A stretch of 64,000 nt of DNA. Source: Mesostigma viride (Eukaryota; Streptophyta; Mesostigmatophyceae; Mesostigmatales; Mesostigmataceae). The notes beneath the pieces were generated by a model. The model was not told the origin of the DNA and did no database searches. It saw nothing but the letters and a program-made list of their open reading frames with translations. Positions within the stretch are counted from its first letter, which is position 1; each line of letters opens with the position of its first letter. Location: contig RPFO01001697.1 in the NCBI GenBank assembly GCA_009746045.1, positions 1 through 64,000 on the forward strand, read 5' to 3'. The translations under genes and the position numbers were made by a program. Of the stretch, positions 10,511 to 20,034 are shown in pieces.

Positions 10511-10752
10511 CCCAGCCAGCCAGCCAGCCACCCACCCAGCCAGCCACCCACCCATGCTGCTAAGAGGGGCAACACCTTGTGTTCGAGTATGCTGGCCCCC
10601 CAGCATGGTGCTACAATAGCCAACTTGATAATGATGTGCACTGAGTTTGAATGTGTGGTATAGGCTGTACGTATAAAGCCTAGCACACAAAAATGTAAAA
10701 TAAATGTTTCTCTTGGCGGGAAGGAACTTAACTAAAAACAAGAAATGTATTG
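8462..10752 (+). mobile_element. non-autonomous YR-type element with split direct repeats, copy 1
   Basis: The layout is A1 (8462-8735), internal (to about 9790), B1 (about 9790-9983), A2 (9984-10250), a CCCA array, then B2 (about 10565-10752). A1 and A2 both start with a TTGAGC/GCTCA hairpin and TATA-like box. B1 and B2 both contain CACACAAAAATGTAAAATA and end in AATGTATT. This A1-int-B1A2-B2 order is the split-direct-repeat plan of PAT/Ngaro-type YR retrotransposons. The internal part has no pol. It was presumably mobilised by an autonomous relative. Confidence 0.7.
10256..10555. repeat. (CCCA)n / (CCAG)n tetranucleotide array
   Basis: CCCA units with scattered 3-base slips change to CCAG units near 10477. 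The array sits exactly between A2 and B2 of the split-repeat element. The long open frames on both strands (WVGG, HPPT) are not genes. Confidence 0.95.
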
Positions 10753-10879
10753 TAAATACCCCTGTAAATAATGTTAATGAACATCCTTCCTGGCTGTATC
10801 AAGTGGCCTCAAATATCCATAAGATGTTTGCTCATTCTGCTAAGCATACCAACACCATGGCTAGACACATCCTCGGGGC

Positions 10880-11291
10880 TCCACTATGTGAAGTGTTGCA
10901 GGCTCAGGTGGCTAATACGTGCAAGTGGGCTTTGCATGAAGAGTCGCTGGCGCGACCCAACCATGCACATTAACGAGAAAGAAGTGCGGGCCGCTGTGAA
11001 AGGGGTGGATTGCTCTGCCCAGAACCTCCGGACATGGGGAAGAGGGGGGTGAGGTTAGTGGATTCTCCTGCCGCCCTGGGGTGCTTGGCTAAAGAACGCT
11101 CTTCTTCTTACAGGCTCAACAAGCAATGCCGCAGGTTGTTCGCGTTTCCCTTGGTCACCGGTAGCCGCTCCCAGTGGGTGTGGACGGCAAGCGAGCTCCA
11201 GCCAGCCCATGGTCCTGAACGAGGGCTTCCCACGACCGCCTCCATTGCTGGGTGGGTTCGCGACTCAACCCGTGACCCGTGTTGGCGCTAG
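10880..11291 (+). pseudogene. RNase H remnant of YR retrotransposon copy B
   Basis: The fragments MHINEKEVRAAVKGV, VRLVDSPAALGCLAKERSS and YRLNKQCRRLFAFPLVTG correspond to HINVKEAIAAT, IRLVDSSAVLGAF and YRLNQLVRRYCALSL of copy E. They keep the E and D residues of the RNase H site. The catalytic first Asp and the RT upstream are missing, and frames change between the pieces. The segment ends where copy E has its NPGP motif, which is lost here. It is about 90% alike by eye to copy C at 23060-23340. Confidence 0.7.
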
Positions 11292-11409
11292 CCACTTGAC
11301 CTTTTTCGAAGGCAAGATGAAGCCCGCTACCTTGATGGTTTATTATTGGGGACTCCGGTTTAATTCGGCATGGTGAACAGGCCAGCAGGGCCGGGCCAAC
11401 TGTCAAGCG

Positions 11410-12215
11410 CCTTGACCATTGAGGAATACTTTTGCGAGTACGTCGCTTGGGCGCACTCTGTGGGTTACAGTCGCCAATGGTGTGTCAATGTGCTTATGTC
11501 ACGGGCGTGAACTTTCACTTTCCCCGGGAGGCGCAGGACTGGGCCTTGGCGCGCGGTATTTTGGCTGGGCGATGCACTTTGGCGCCCCCTTGTGCCCCCC
11601 CCACACCCCCTACACCCGCCCCCCCGTTCCATGGGAGGCTGCGTTCGCGATTGCTAGCACCATTGTGCTGGTGCGCAGCAGCCGCACACTGCCATGATGG
11701 TCATGGGTATTTTCAAGCAATAAATGCGGGATCCAGACGCGCTCCACCTTTTGGTAGGCCACGTGTGCTTGCAGCCTGACGTCCGGCTACACACCTCTCT
11801 GCGGGGTGCATTGCTTATGATGTCCGCTAAGATGGCCAAGGGTGAGGTGCACTCGGCGGTAGTCCAAAGCCATCTTGAAGAACTGCCTTCCTGGCAAGGC
11901 GGCTTGGGAGCGGTGTTCCCTTACTGTACAACCATGCCCAGTTCAGCCGGCCGGGTTTGGCAGCAGGCCACGCAGGCTTTGGGCTGTGGGGCTTTGGGGC
12001 TTTGGGGGTCCACAAGGTGTGTACCATTCGTGGGCTGCGGCATGGGGGTGCTACTCATGATTTCTTGTGGCAGCGCAGCATGGCTGATATCCAGCACCGG
12101 GGCCACTGGCGCAGCACCAACTCTGTCACCCACTATGTGGCTTTGCACTGGGGCCTGGCTATTGAGCTTCACGACGTTCTCGTCTCAGCCTCTCGCCGCC
12201 TGCCACCCATCGCAC
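11410..12215 (+). pseudogene. tyrosine recombinase remnant of copy B
   Basis: The start has EEYFCEYVAWAHSVGYSR (compare ETFCDYVAWADFRGYSR in copy D). The end has GLRHGGATHDF followed by GHWRSTNSVTHYVALH, the box-II region of the phage-integrase fold with HxxR-like, H/W and catalytic Tyr positions. The conserved His before GLR is Arg here, and the arm carrying the first catalytic Arg is degraded. Stops and frame changes at 11500-11720 make it non-functional. The 11826-12180 part is nearly identical to 24674-25030, so copies B and C share a recent ancestor. Confidence 0.7.
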
Positions 12216-12359
12216 GTGGCGGCGTTTTTTTTCCTCTGACATCCGCTTTTAGTCACACATGTATGCAACAGTATGCATCAATGGGTTACAGTCATTCCCG
12301 CGTTAAGTTACGATTGCCGCCCAAAACTTGGCGTCGTAACTTAACGGTAGAATTAGGCT

Positions 12360-13165
12360 ACCAGCCCACCCCCACCTCCTCTTACGGACTTCTATACGGC
12401 ATTCGACAGCTCTCATCAAGCCCGATTCAGCTGCAGCATCAAGGCTGCCGCACCGTCGCTGGTGGAGTAACCCTGGCCTGCCCCGGCTAGTCAAGCGCGA
12501 CCTGTTCAAGGCTATCATTCTGACGATCCTTACCTACGGTGCCGAGACGTGGACGCTGACGCAGGAGCTGGAGAAACGACTCAACGGTACCGTCACCAAG
12601 ATGCTGTGCGCGGCACTTACTATTTCCTTCGGTTTGCACATTAGCAATGAGGATTTGTACGCTGATTTACCATATGTTTCCCACATTCTTAGGCACAGGC
12701 GCCTGGGCCTCGCCGGGCACCTGGCCCGCACAGATCAGGTAGACACATCAGATAGACTAACTGGCACCAAGCCCGCCCAGCCCGGGCGTTGTGTCCTCAC
12801 GTGGCATGCCCCAGGCTGCGCGCGCCGGCCAGGGCGCCCTCCGTGGACTTTCCGTCATAGGCTAGGCATGGACATGTGCTACCCTAGACGGGGCGGGCTC
12901 ACGCCCGGGGAACCCCTTGGTTTGTCTGTAATATGGAGGCAGATGACGCGTTAAGTAGATGGCAGACAGTAATGAAGGCCACCACCCCCCAGTCGGTGGG
13001 GCCTCCGCGTGTGACTAAGTTTGGCATGCATAGCGGTTCGGGCCGTGGTGCCCGCAACCCTGTAACTTGGAATTAGACAAAGCTACATCCATCCACCCCA
13101 TCCCATATTCATTTCCCTGAGGACTTATGCTCACGTGACGCGATTACGTGTAAATTAATTAACTA
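12360..13165 (+). mobile_element. 5'-truncated non-LTR retrotransposon, copy 2
   Basis: The segment encodes LFKAIILTILTYGAETWTL, then LNGTVTKMLCAALTI, then LRHRRLGLAGHLARTDQV, the same C-terminus as copies 1 and 3. It ends with CTGAGGACTTATGCTCACGT and an AATTAATTAA tail, the same 3' end as the others. The CATCC part of its 3' UTR is only a few units long. Confidence 0.75.
12480..12954 (+). pseudogene. non-LTR RT C-terminal fragment, copy 2
   Basis: An open frame of about 150 codons begins inside the RT thumb region (PRLVKRDLFKAIILT) and runs to WRQMTR before a stop. It has the YGAETWTLT motif and a basic tail (PGRPPWTFRHRLGMDMCY) shared with copy 1 (HPWTFQDRLQLAWICV). The RT catalytic core is absent, so this is a dead 5'-truncated copy. 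Confidence 0.7.
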
Positions 13166-13701
13166 AATAGTTAATCAAGGCCGCCCAAAAAATGGAATTC
13201 GTACCAGATTCCGGATGCGGCAAAGCTGGGCACTGTGGACCAGTCTCGTATGCTCGCCTGGGGGATCGAATAGCATCATTGGCAGCAGCCATTTCCTTTT
13301 TCTAGTTCAGTTCCGTTGCCGCCGAGCATCTTCTTCAATCACAACTCTCAGCTATGTTCCCTGCCAAGCTCGGCCTTGGTGTCTCTCGTGACTGACCAGT
13401 TGCCACTGGACGGACTGGTCAAGTGGATAACAGCCGTCTAAAAGTCATCACACAGTCCTTATCAAAAGTCCTACTTAGTTACCATAGCAGGTCAGGTTAG
13501 CAAAGCGGGGGGTCCCCTAGTCCGGACTTGGGCCAAAACTGGCCTCGTCTGCGGCCAAAAGTAACCTGACGCCTGCAGATTGAGCCATACCCGGGTTGAG
13601 TTACGACGGCACCCAGGCTTAAGTTACAGCTGCCGCCAAAGCCGCCCAAACTTTGGCGTTGTAAGGCGGGAATGCGACCTTAAGAGTCCTAACGCGGGAA
13701 T

Positions 13702-14393
13702 GGCTGTACTGTATTGCCCTGATGCATAATGACTGTACTGTATTGCCCTGATGCATAATGACTGTACTGTATTGCCCTGATGCATAATGACTGTACTGTA
13801 TTGCCCTGATGCATAATGACTGTACTGTATTGCCCTGATGCATAATGACTGTACTGTATTGCCCTGATGCATAATGACTGTACTGTATTGCCCTGATGCA
13901 TAATGACTGTACTGTATTGCCCTGATGCATAATGACTGTACTGTATTGCCCTGATGCATAATGACTGTACTGTATTGCCCTGATGCATAATGACTGTACT
14001 GTATTGCCCTGATGCATAATGACTGTACTGTATTGCCCTGATGCATAATGACTGTACTGTATTGCCCTGATGCATAATGACTGTACTGTATTGCCCTGAT
14101 GCATAATGACTGTACTGTATTGCCCTGATGCATAATGACTGTACTGTATTGCCCTGATGCATAATGACTGTACTGTATAGCCCTGATGCATAATGACTGT
14201 ACTGTATTGCCCTGATGCATAATGACTGTACTGTATTGCCCTGATGCATAATGACTGTACTGTATTGCCCTGATGCATAATGACTGTACTGTATTGCCCT
14301 GATGCATAATGACTGTACTGTATTGCCCTGATGCATAATGACTGTACTGTATTGCCCTGATGCATAATGACTGTACTGTATTGCCCTGATGCA
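13702..14393. repeat. 29-bp minisatellite, about 24 copies
   Basis: The unit is ACTGTACTGTATTGCCCTGA followed by TGCATAATG. Copies are almost identical, with one variant (TGTATAGCCC) near 14177. Because 29 is not a multiple of 3, three minus-strand frames stay open for over 200 codons; these are not genes. Confidence 0.95.
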
Positions 14394-14399
14394 TGGCTC

Positions 14400-14860
14400 A
14401 GGCGTTTAGGGGTCCAGTGTTACGGAATATACGGCGTTTGCCGTGGCCCGGTTGGAGCGTGCTGCGTGAAACCTGACAGATTTTGTGCTGGTCTTCGGGA
14501 GGCCTAGGCTTTCCTACTTGGGAAAGATCTGTAGTTGGGGATGGTTTTGCAACGTGCAACATCTGAAGTACACTCAACCCTGAAAAATCTGAAGATAGCT
14601 AACCGCTACGTGTGTTTAGAGGCCGATGCCGGATCCTGGCAATTGGAAGAGAGCCGTTGTCCTTCAATCGAGATAAAAGCATGCTCACTTAGCTCCTGGC
14701 AGTCTCGTTGATGTTCCCACCTGCCCTTCCTGTGTTGCCTGTTCCGGCGTAAGGCTAGCCTTTGGGGGTTGCCATGGGTAAAGATGGACGAAAGTAGGCC
14801 ACTTCCCCATGTGCTCAGCTTAATGAAGAGTCTGCATGGTTACCCTCGTCGAGTTTGCAC
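14400..14860 (+). repeat. A'-B' end segment of a YR-type element, copy 1
   Basis: This segment is shared with 36080-36470 and 40600-41035. It runs from GGAATATA through GATTTTGTGCTGG and GAGATAAAAGCAT to AAGGCTAGCCTTTGGG, then a B-like part with CACTTCC..ATGTGCTCAGC. The B-like part also resembles the B segment of copy D (27600-27785). A remnant A2-B2 end of a PAT-like element, duplicated with the LRR module, is the best reading. Confidence 0.45.
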
Positions 14861-15049
14861 GGCGACTAGAAAAGACAGTTTCAGGTGCACCACACTTGTG
14901 CATCGACAAGATATAATCAGCAGCATACCAATCAGACTGCTTTGGTGCCGGCTCCTGGGCTCCGGCAGGCAAAGGCAAGTTACACACTTAAAGAGCAGCA
15001 GGTTCAGATAAGAGCACAGCCAAAACAAGCACATGGAGGAAAGCCTTAC

Positions 15050-15121
15050 AGAGAGGACAGGGAGGACAAAGATCCCAGCTGGTACGGAATGGTGCCGCTT
15101 AGCTGATTCCTGTTAAGGTGC
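15050..15121 (-). CDS. 72-nt LRR exon, module 2
   Basis: The flanking signals are cctacacag and gtaag. The 72 nt read HLNRNQLSGTIPYQLG then SLSSLSS, with phase-2 ends completing a Leu codon on each side. All consensus LRR positions (L, N, L, G, I, P, L, L) are present, which makes this one of the best-preserved exons. The partner 60-nt exon upstream is interrupted by a transposon (15785-16558), so this module can no longer produce the normal two-exon unit. Confidence 0.7.
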
Positions 15122-15477
15122 CTGTGTAGGACAGAAATATCAAGGCGGGCATCACAGACGAATGTGCCAACCAGGGAATGAGCAACAGGAAAAGTACGCC
15201 TCTAAAAATGCCAGCCAGTGCGGGTGTTGCCATATGCGGCACCCACTGGACTCACAAAGACGTAAGGAATGGGGGGTAAACATGGAATATCTCAAGATGC
15301 CACGGGTCCGCGTAGACAAAAAGGATGTAGATTGCCCACAATACTAGCTGAGCGGCAGTAAAAGCAGCTAGGCCCAGGAACAGCGCATGAGATTAGGATA
15401 CATGCAGCGTGATGACCGGCTAGATCATGCCCGGGTGACATGACTCTGGTTTGGTAGCCTGTCGCGTTTGCGTGCAA

Positions 15478-15696
15478 CTATCTCCTGCCACAATACACAT
15501 GATCTGAGCACCACTCACCTTTGGAAACGAATGACCGAATGGTGACTATAGCTTGAGTGCCTAGGCTTTGCACCAATGAACCAGCACCCGAGAAACCCAT
15601 GACAGTACCCACTTTAATTACACTACATGCCTGACGTGCTGGGCATCGCCCTATACGTCGCTGAAATGGAGCACCTGGGCTCATCACAGGAGCCAC
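15478..15696 (-). CDS. possible additional exon or ORF in LRR module 2
   Basis: This 72-codon open frame contains VGTVMGFSGAGSLVQSLG and ends VSKGEWCSDHVYCGRR. A pyrimidine-rich acceptor (ctccatttcag) and a donor (AAAGgtgag) lie within it, so a spliced exon ending at VSK is possible. The module 4 copy at 39211-39429 differs at about a dozen residues yet stays open. No family recognised. It could also be conserved intron sequence that is open by chance. Confidence 0.25.
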   Translation of the reverse strand: MAPVMSPGAPFQRRIGRCPARQACSVIKVGTVMGFSGAGSLVQSLGTQAIVTIRSFVSKGEWCSDHVYCGRR

Positions 15697-15784
15697 AGAA
15701 AATGATATTCAATAAAATATAACAAGATCCGGTTTCTCAGCGATAGCCTCTGTTTATGCAGCCACAACTACCTGCAAATCGGTA

Positions 15785-16558
15785 TAAAACTGGCTTCAAA
15801 TTTCAAATTTTGAATTCTCAGAGGGCGGGGGCACTGCGGGGGCTGAGATTAAATAAGAGGTACCTTGAAATTTAACAAGAGGCGTTCCTCTATGAAGATA
15901 TCTTTTTGGAGGCGAGTTTCTACAGGCGTTAATTTGTAGTATTGTACGACAACATGTCAAGGGTGACGGAAAGTACTGAAGTCGCGGTAGTGTCGCGGAG
16001 ACGTTTCTAGATGGCGAAATTAAATAAGAGGTTTACCTCCAGCGATATCGGTGATTTGAATGGTAGTGCATTGGTGGTACTGCACGACGGTATTGGACGG
16101 AGTTCCCGGTCTGGCAAGCTGATTTTGCATCTCACGTTCAGAAAAGGGCTCGGGTACACGACGCGGCGCGACGTTGTAAAATGGCTCGCAGAAAAGGAAC
16201 CTAGGCGACTATTTGGCGCCGTGTCGGTCGTGACGTTGTTTACTCCGTTGGATCTGCATCTACGGCGTTCATGGGTTGATTCGAAACCCGGTCGATGAGA
16301 TTTAACGGAGAAGTCGGGTATATAATTGATCCTTTATTGACAGATCCGTGAAAATGTAGAAGTCGGAATGAATTAAACGGCTTGACATGTTGTCGTCCAA
16401 TACTACAAGTTAACGCCTATCGAAACTCGCCTCCAAAAATATATCTTGATAGAGGCATGCCTCTTATTTGATTTCAAGGTACCTCTTAATTAATCTAGGG
16501 CCCCACCCTCTGAGAATTTGAAATTTGAGAATTGGACTCAAGACAATCATCAGTACCC
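15785..16558. mobile_element. DNA element with long inverted ends, inside an LRR partner exon
   Basis: The left end (TTGAATTCTCAGAGGG, GAGGTACCTTGAAATTT, GGAGGCGAGTTTC, ACAACATGTCAAG) recurs inverted at 16381-16530, giving imperfect inverted repeats of about 160 bp. It splits the 60-nt exon of module 2 between 15776 and 16559. A 95-codon open frame (16011-16298) is central and has no recognisable transposase motif. It is probably non-autonomous. Confidence 0.65.
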
Positions 16559-16623
16559 GCAAGCTAGGACGGCGTGAGTCGACCAAGCATGTGCCCTCAA
16601 GATAGATGGCCATAAAGCCTTGC
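16559..16623 (-). pseudogene. broken 60-nt partner exon, module 2
   Basis: The 5' part (QGFMAIYLEGTCLVDS) is present, then an extra 7 bases (near 16573) and the transposon junction destroy the frame. The last bases of the exon and its donor are on the far side of the insertion at about 15768-15776. Confidence 0.6.
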
Positions 16624-16990
16624 CTAAAAAAGAGAGGGAAAACGGGAGCCTCTGCCGTGGAACAAGTGAAGAGACTACACGCAGTACGCGTGGTCCCTTT
16701 CTCAAATATGCAATTAATACCAATCAAGCACGAAATGTGCTGTCAGATTCCTATCACAGGTGTGTGCTGTCCCGCGCCTCAAGATCAGTGTTTGCTCAGC
16801 ACGCTCATACTTGTGACAATCACTCACGTCCTTTTAGAAGCCCATGAATAAATTCTGGCACAATCGTCACTATGTTGGTTACACAAAATATGAAACTGAT
16901 GCGCATAACGGCCAAGCTTTGGTCACAAATCCTAAGTATTTAGTGTGTAGAATGCTGCACTGGTTCCGTGCGCTATAGCATCAGATGGCG

Positions 16991-17473
16991 AGCGGTGTAT
17001 GGCCATTTCTAGTTAGAGAATAATCACGATTAATTATAACAATCACGATTAATTATAATAAATAATAAGCACGTAGACTGATCACGTTAGCACAAATCCT
17101 CAATAGTGTAGACGTGGATTCATGGATACTCTATAGCTTTCCTAAATGCAGAGAATTTATGGCACGGTTGAGAAGCATGGTATAACGGGTGTATCGTGAT
17201 CGTTGTGATAGTTTCTCCAGTTTTCTGGCCTGCGCTGGCTGTCTAATTGATAGTTGTCTCACTCAGCCTATAACGGATATTAGACTTTAAAACTTATAGT
17301 AGCAAGTGATTAGTTAATATTACACGTGGGGAGCCGGCCGTTGAGCAACAACCCTCAAACTGATGACAACATACATACCAGGAATAGTTGTCTCACTTAA
17401 CTTAAGGCGGTTAATTAATTGATTAATTAATTAGACTCGTGCTCCCGTTGGGGAGTCACGGAGCATCACCCCG
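16991..17473. other. no gene seen; AT-rich
   Basis: A short direct repeat (ATCACGATTAATTATAA twice, 17027-17057) and TTAATTAATTGATTAATTAA at 17409-17430. Otherwise unassigned. Confidence 0.4.
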
Positions 17474-17899
17474 ATGGATGGATGGATGGATGGATGGATG
17501 GATGGATGGATGGATGGATGGATGGATGGATGGATGGATGGATGGATGGATGGATGGATGGATGGATGGATGGATGGATGGATGGATGGATGGATGGATG
17601 GATGGATGGATGGATGGATGGATGGATGGATGGATGGATGGATGGATGGATGGATGGATGGATGGATGGATGGATGGATGGATGGATGGACGGACGGACG
17701 GAGGGATGGATGGATGGGTGGGTGGGTGGGTGGGTGGATGGATGGGTGGGTGGGTGGGTGGGTGGGTGGGTGGGTGGGTGGGTGGGTGGGTGGGTGGGTG
17801 GGTGGGTGGGTGGGTGGGTGGGTGGGTGGGTGGGTGGTGGGTGGGTGGGTGGGTGGGTGGGTGGGTGGGTGGGTGGATGGATGGATGGATGGATGGATG
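17474..17899. repeat. (GGAT)n then (GGGT)n tetranucleotide array
   Basis: GGAT units run to 17688, pass through GGAC/GGAG variants, become GGGT from 17715 with a GGAT pair at 17737 and one 3-base slip at 17836, and return to GGAT at 17875. Open frames in all registers are artefacts. Confidence 0.95.
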
Positions 17900-18700
17900 C
17901 ACGCATTCCTAACGGTCTATTCTAGATCTTGCTACACACAATCCTTCTGGTCTATTCTATCTAGACTGAGCCTGACCCTAGGGGTCTTGCCTAGCATGCT
18001 TCCCGCGCTTGCAAACACGCGGCTTCCCCACTGGTGCTTTGTTGCATGCGTACTTGATTTGTAGTCTCATGCACTTAAAAAACAAAATGAAACATGGGCA
18101 AGCACATGTATGTGTGTTGTCTCTTTGATAATTTCCCCATCTTATTCGTGCAGTTGGCTGTGGTTCCTTGCGGCCATCAGCACTTGCGTCTTAGTCAACA
18201 TCTTGAGCCCACCTTACAGTACCTTTTTTTATCACATCAGCTATTTTTTATCGCAATAGTTGTCTCACTTCATAAGCTATGCGTCAGCCCAACTATGGTA
18301 TTGCGTGGTTTTATTGCACAGTTATTATTATACTATACCACTGAATACTGTCATGGCGCAAATACCAACGCCGTCAAGCCAACAAGAATAAATTGTAAAA
18401 TACCTTGAACCTACAGTTTACTATCAATGAGACAGCCGACCACATGCCTAACTCCTAGGCACCAGCAGGCCATGCATGGTCCTCCTGACATCATGTTATC
18501 AAACTCTACTAGCTACAATAGGCAACCTCACATCGGCATGCGTTGGGAACATTCATCACTTGGGTTTTATAAGTGCTACTCATTGAACCCCACATAATGT
18601 ATGAGCATCTCATCCCAGCTGCATGCCCAATACTTCTTGACAACTCTATGGCAGAGCCGCCTTGCAAGTCTTCTTGTTATGGCCGGTGCCATGACAGCAG
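17900..18700. other. no gene seen
   Basis: Mixed sequence with short open frames only (longest 104 codons at 18094, with no recognisable motif). No splice-bounded LRR exon is visible here. Confidence 0.4.
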
Positions 18701-18835
18701 CCACACTTGATGGCACGGACCTGGGCAAAGACCAGGCCCTCCTCACCAAGTTGTCGTCATGTCAAGGCGACACCAGGCTCTGAGGGAGGCCAGTGATTGT
18801 TAAATGTGGCTTTCTTCCTTGTCTTGGCGTGCACA

Positions 18836-19340
18836 TTCACACTCGCCACTAATTCCGTAGATTTAGGATCCAGACCGGTTTCTAAAACCCCCGAATGGCA
18901 TTCACATCGGGAGTACTCCCACCTGAACAGCAAATCCGGCCAATTTTGTAGAGTGACCCCTGTGACCTCACTCCCGACCGAAATTGTGGCTATTTTGCAA
19001 ATTCCCCTGAATTACGGTGGGAGCGGCTGGAACGGACAATTAGCCAGTCTCGTCCACTCCCAGTCCAAATGCCCCAATTTTGCCTGAAAAATATTTCGCA
19101 CCGTAAATTTCCTTCTCGATTTCTGAACATTAGTACCGCCTGAACAATGAATTTGTTGAATACCAGCGATGCGGTACGGTCTACTGTTGCCGCGCCGCGC
19201 CGATCCTTATCAGGGAAACTTGGCGACCCTACATGGGCCGACGTGGGTCACTCCCGCGTCACTTCGAAAACGCACCAAACATTCGGGCTTTTAGCCTGAA
19301 CCCCCCCATACAATTCAGCGGAATTAGTTGCTAGTGTGAA
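18836..19340. mobile_element. 505-bp MITE-like element
   Basis: It begins TTCACACTCGCCACTAATTC and ends with its imperfect inverse (GAATTAGTTGCTAGTGTGAA). It interrupts repeat G between CGTGCACA and the ACCCCTTTTAACTGGCC segment that are adjacent in copy 1. No clear target duplication and no coding capacity. Confidence 0.6.
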
Positions 19341-20034
19341 CAATCTGTAAACACCCCTTTTAACTGGCCAAGGGCGGAAGGCTAGTGGGGACCGTGCGAA
19401 GGGTCATGTCGCATGGAGGCTTGCTACAGCCGCCGGCGATTGTAATGGTCGTGACCGTTGCGCCAGAACAGCCTCAGGAGCCACTGAGCAAAAGTGGTTG
19501 GCGGAGCTTTAGGGAAAGCACAGGAAAGGGGGCTTGTGTAACGAGACCTACAATTCATCATGAAATGGGTGCAGCGTGGCAGGCTCACCCCTGACTTCTG
19601 TGATTGCCCGATAACTGTTTTAATCAAACGTTGGTGGATTGGTACTAATAGTGGGAATAGAATCGTTGTTCTTTGAATGTAATTTCTTTATAATGTATGA
19701 GCATGAACACCGCTATGTGAGTGGTACGACGGGACAGAGGGCCTGGGGCTGGACCCATTCCATGAGTTATATATTACATGGCCAGCTGGGTATGGCCATC
19801 TCTGGTTCGAGAATCATTTCAGTTAGTCTTGCTGACAGATGATGAGGCGAGCCCGCCCCACCCCCAAATGTGCCGTTTGAAAGTCCAGGTCTCTTTTTCT
19901 TGTCCCCAGTCGCACCCTCCCTCCCTTTTTGTGTTTGTTTCTAGGGTAATGAAAGCTACAATCAATCAGGGAATGGGTGCACCTGGGCATTCTCTCGGAG
20001 GTCCATGTCAAGGGTCACTTCTACATGTCCACGA

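Larger units (their letters stand above)
12262..14400. repeat. region bounded by inverted CATTCCCGCGTTA motifs
   Basis: CATTCCCGCGTTA at about 12294 recurs inverted at about 13692-13706, with further inverted matches around GCCGCCCAAA and CTTTGGCG. A perfect 13-base inverted repeat (CGTTAAGTTACGA / TCGTAACTTAACG) lies at 12300-12346. A DNA element with inverted ends is plausible but its exact limits are not. A non-LTR fragment sits inside. From 13180 to 13600 I see no gene. Confidence 0.4.
14860..16990 (-). repeat. LRR module repeat, copy 2 (with transposon insertion)
   Basis: The module runs from the gacagtttcaggtgc block to the block ending GTGTATGGCCATTTCTAG. It keeps an uninterrupted TTAA at 16714-16717, the empty site corresponding to the 7.7-kb element at 45334-53018. 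A minus-strand open frame at 15478-15696 (VGTVMGFSGAGSLVQSLG) ends at a possible donor (CCAAAGgtgag) and is conserved in module 4 (39211-39429). Confidence 0.7.

Noticed and set aside
10180-10741. WVGG- and HPPT-rich frames
   Set aside because: Translations of the CCCA array.
13619-14394. Three overlapping frames of over 200 codons (SGQYSTVIMHQ-type repeats)
   Set aside because: Artefact of the 29-bp tandem array, identical in all three frames.
17439-18064. Frames rich in WMDG/WVGG or HPSI/HPPT
   Set aside because: Translations of GGAT/GGGT microsatellite on both strands.
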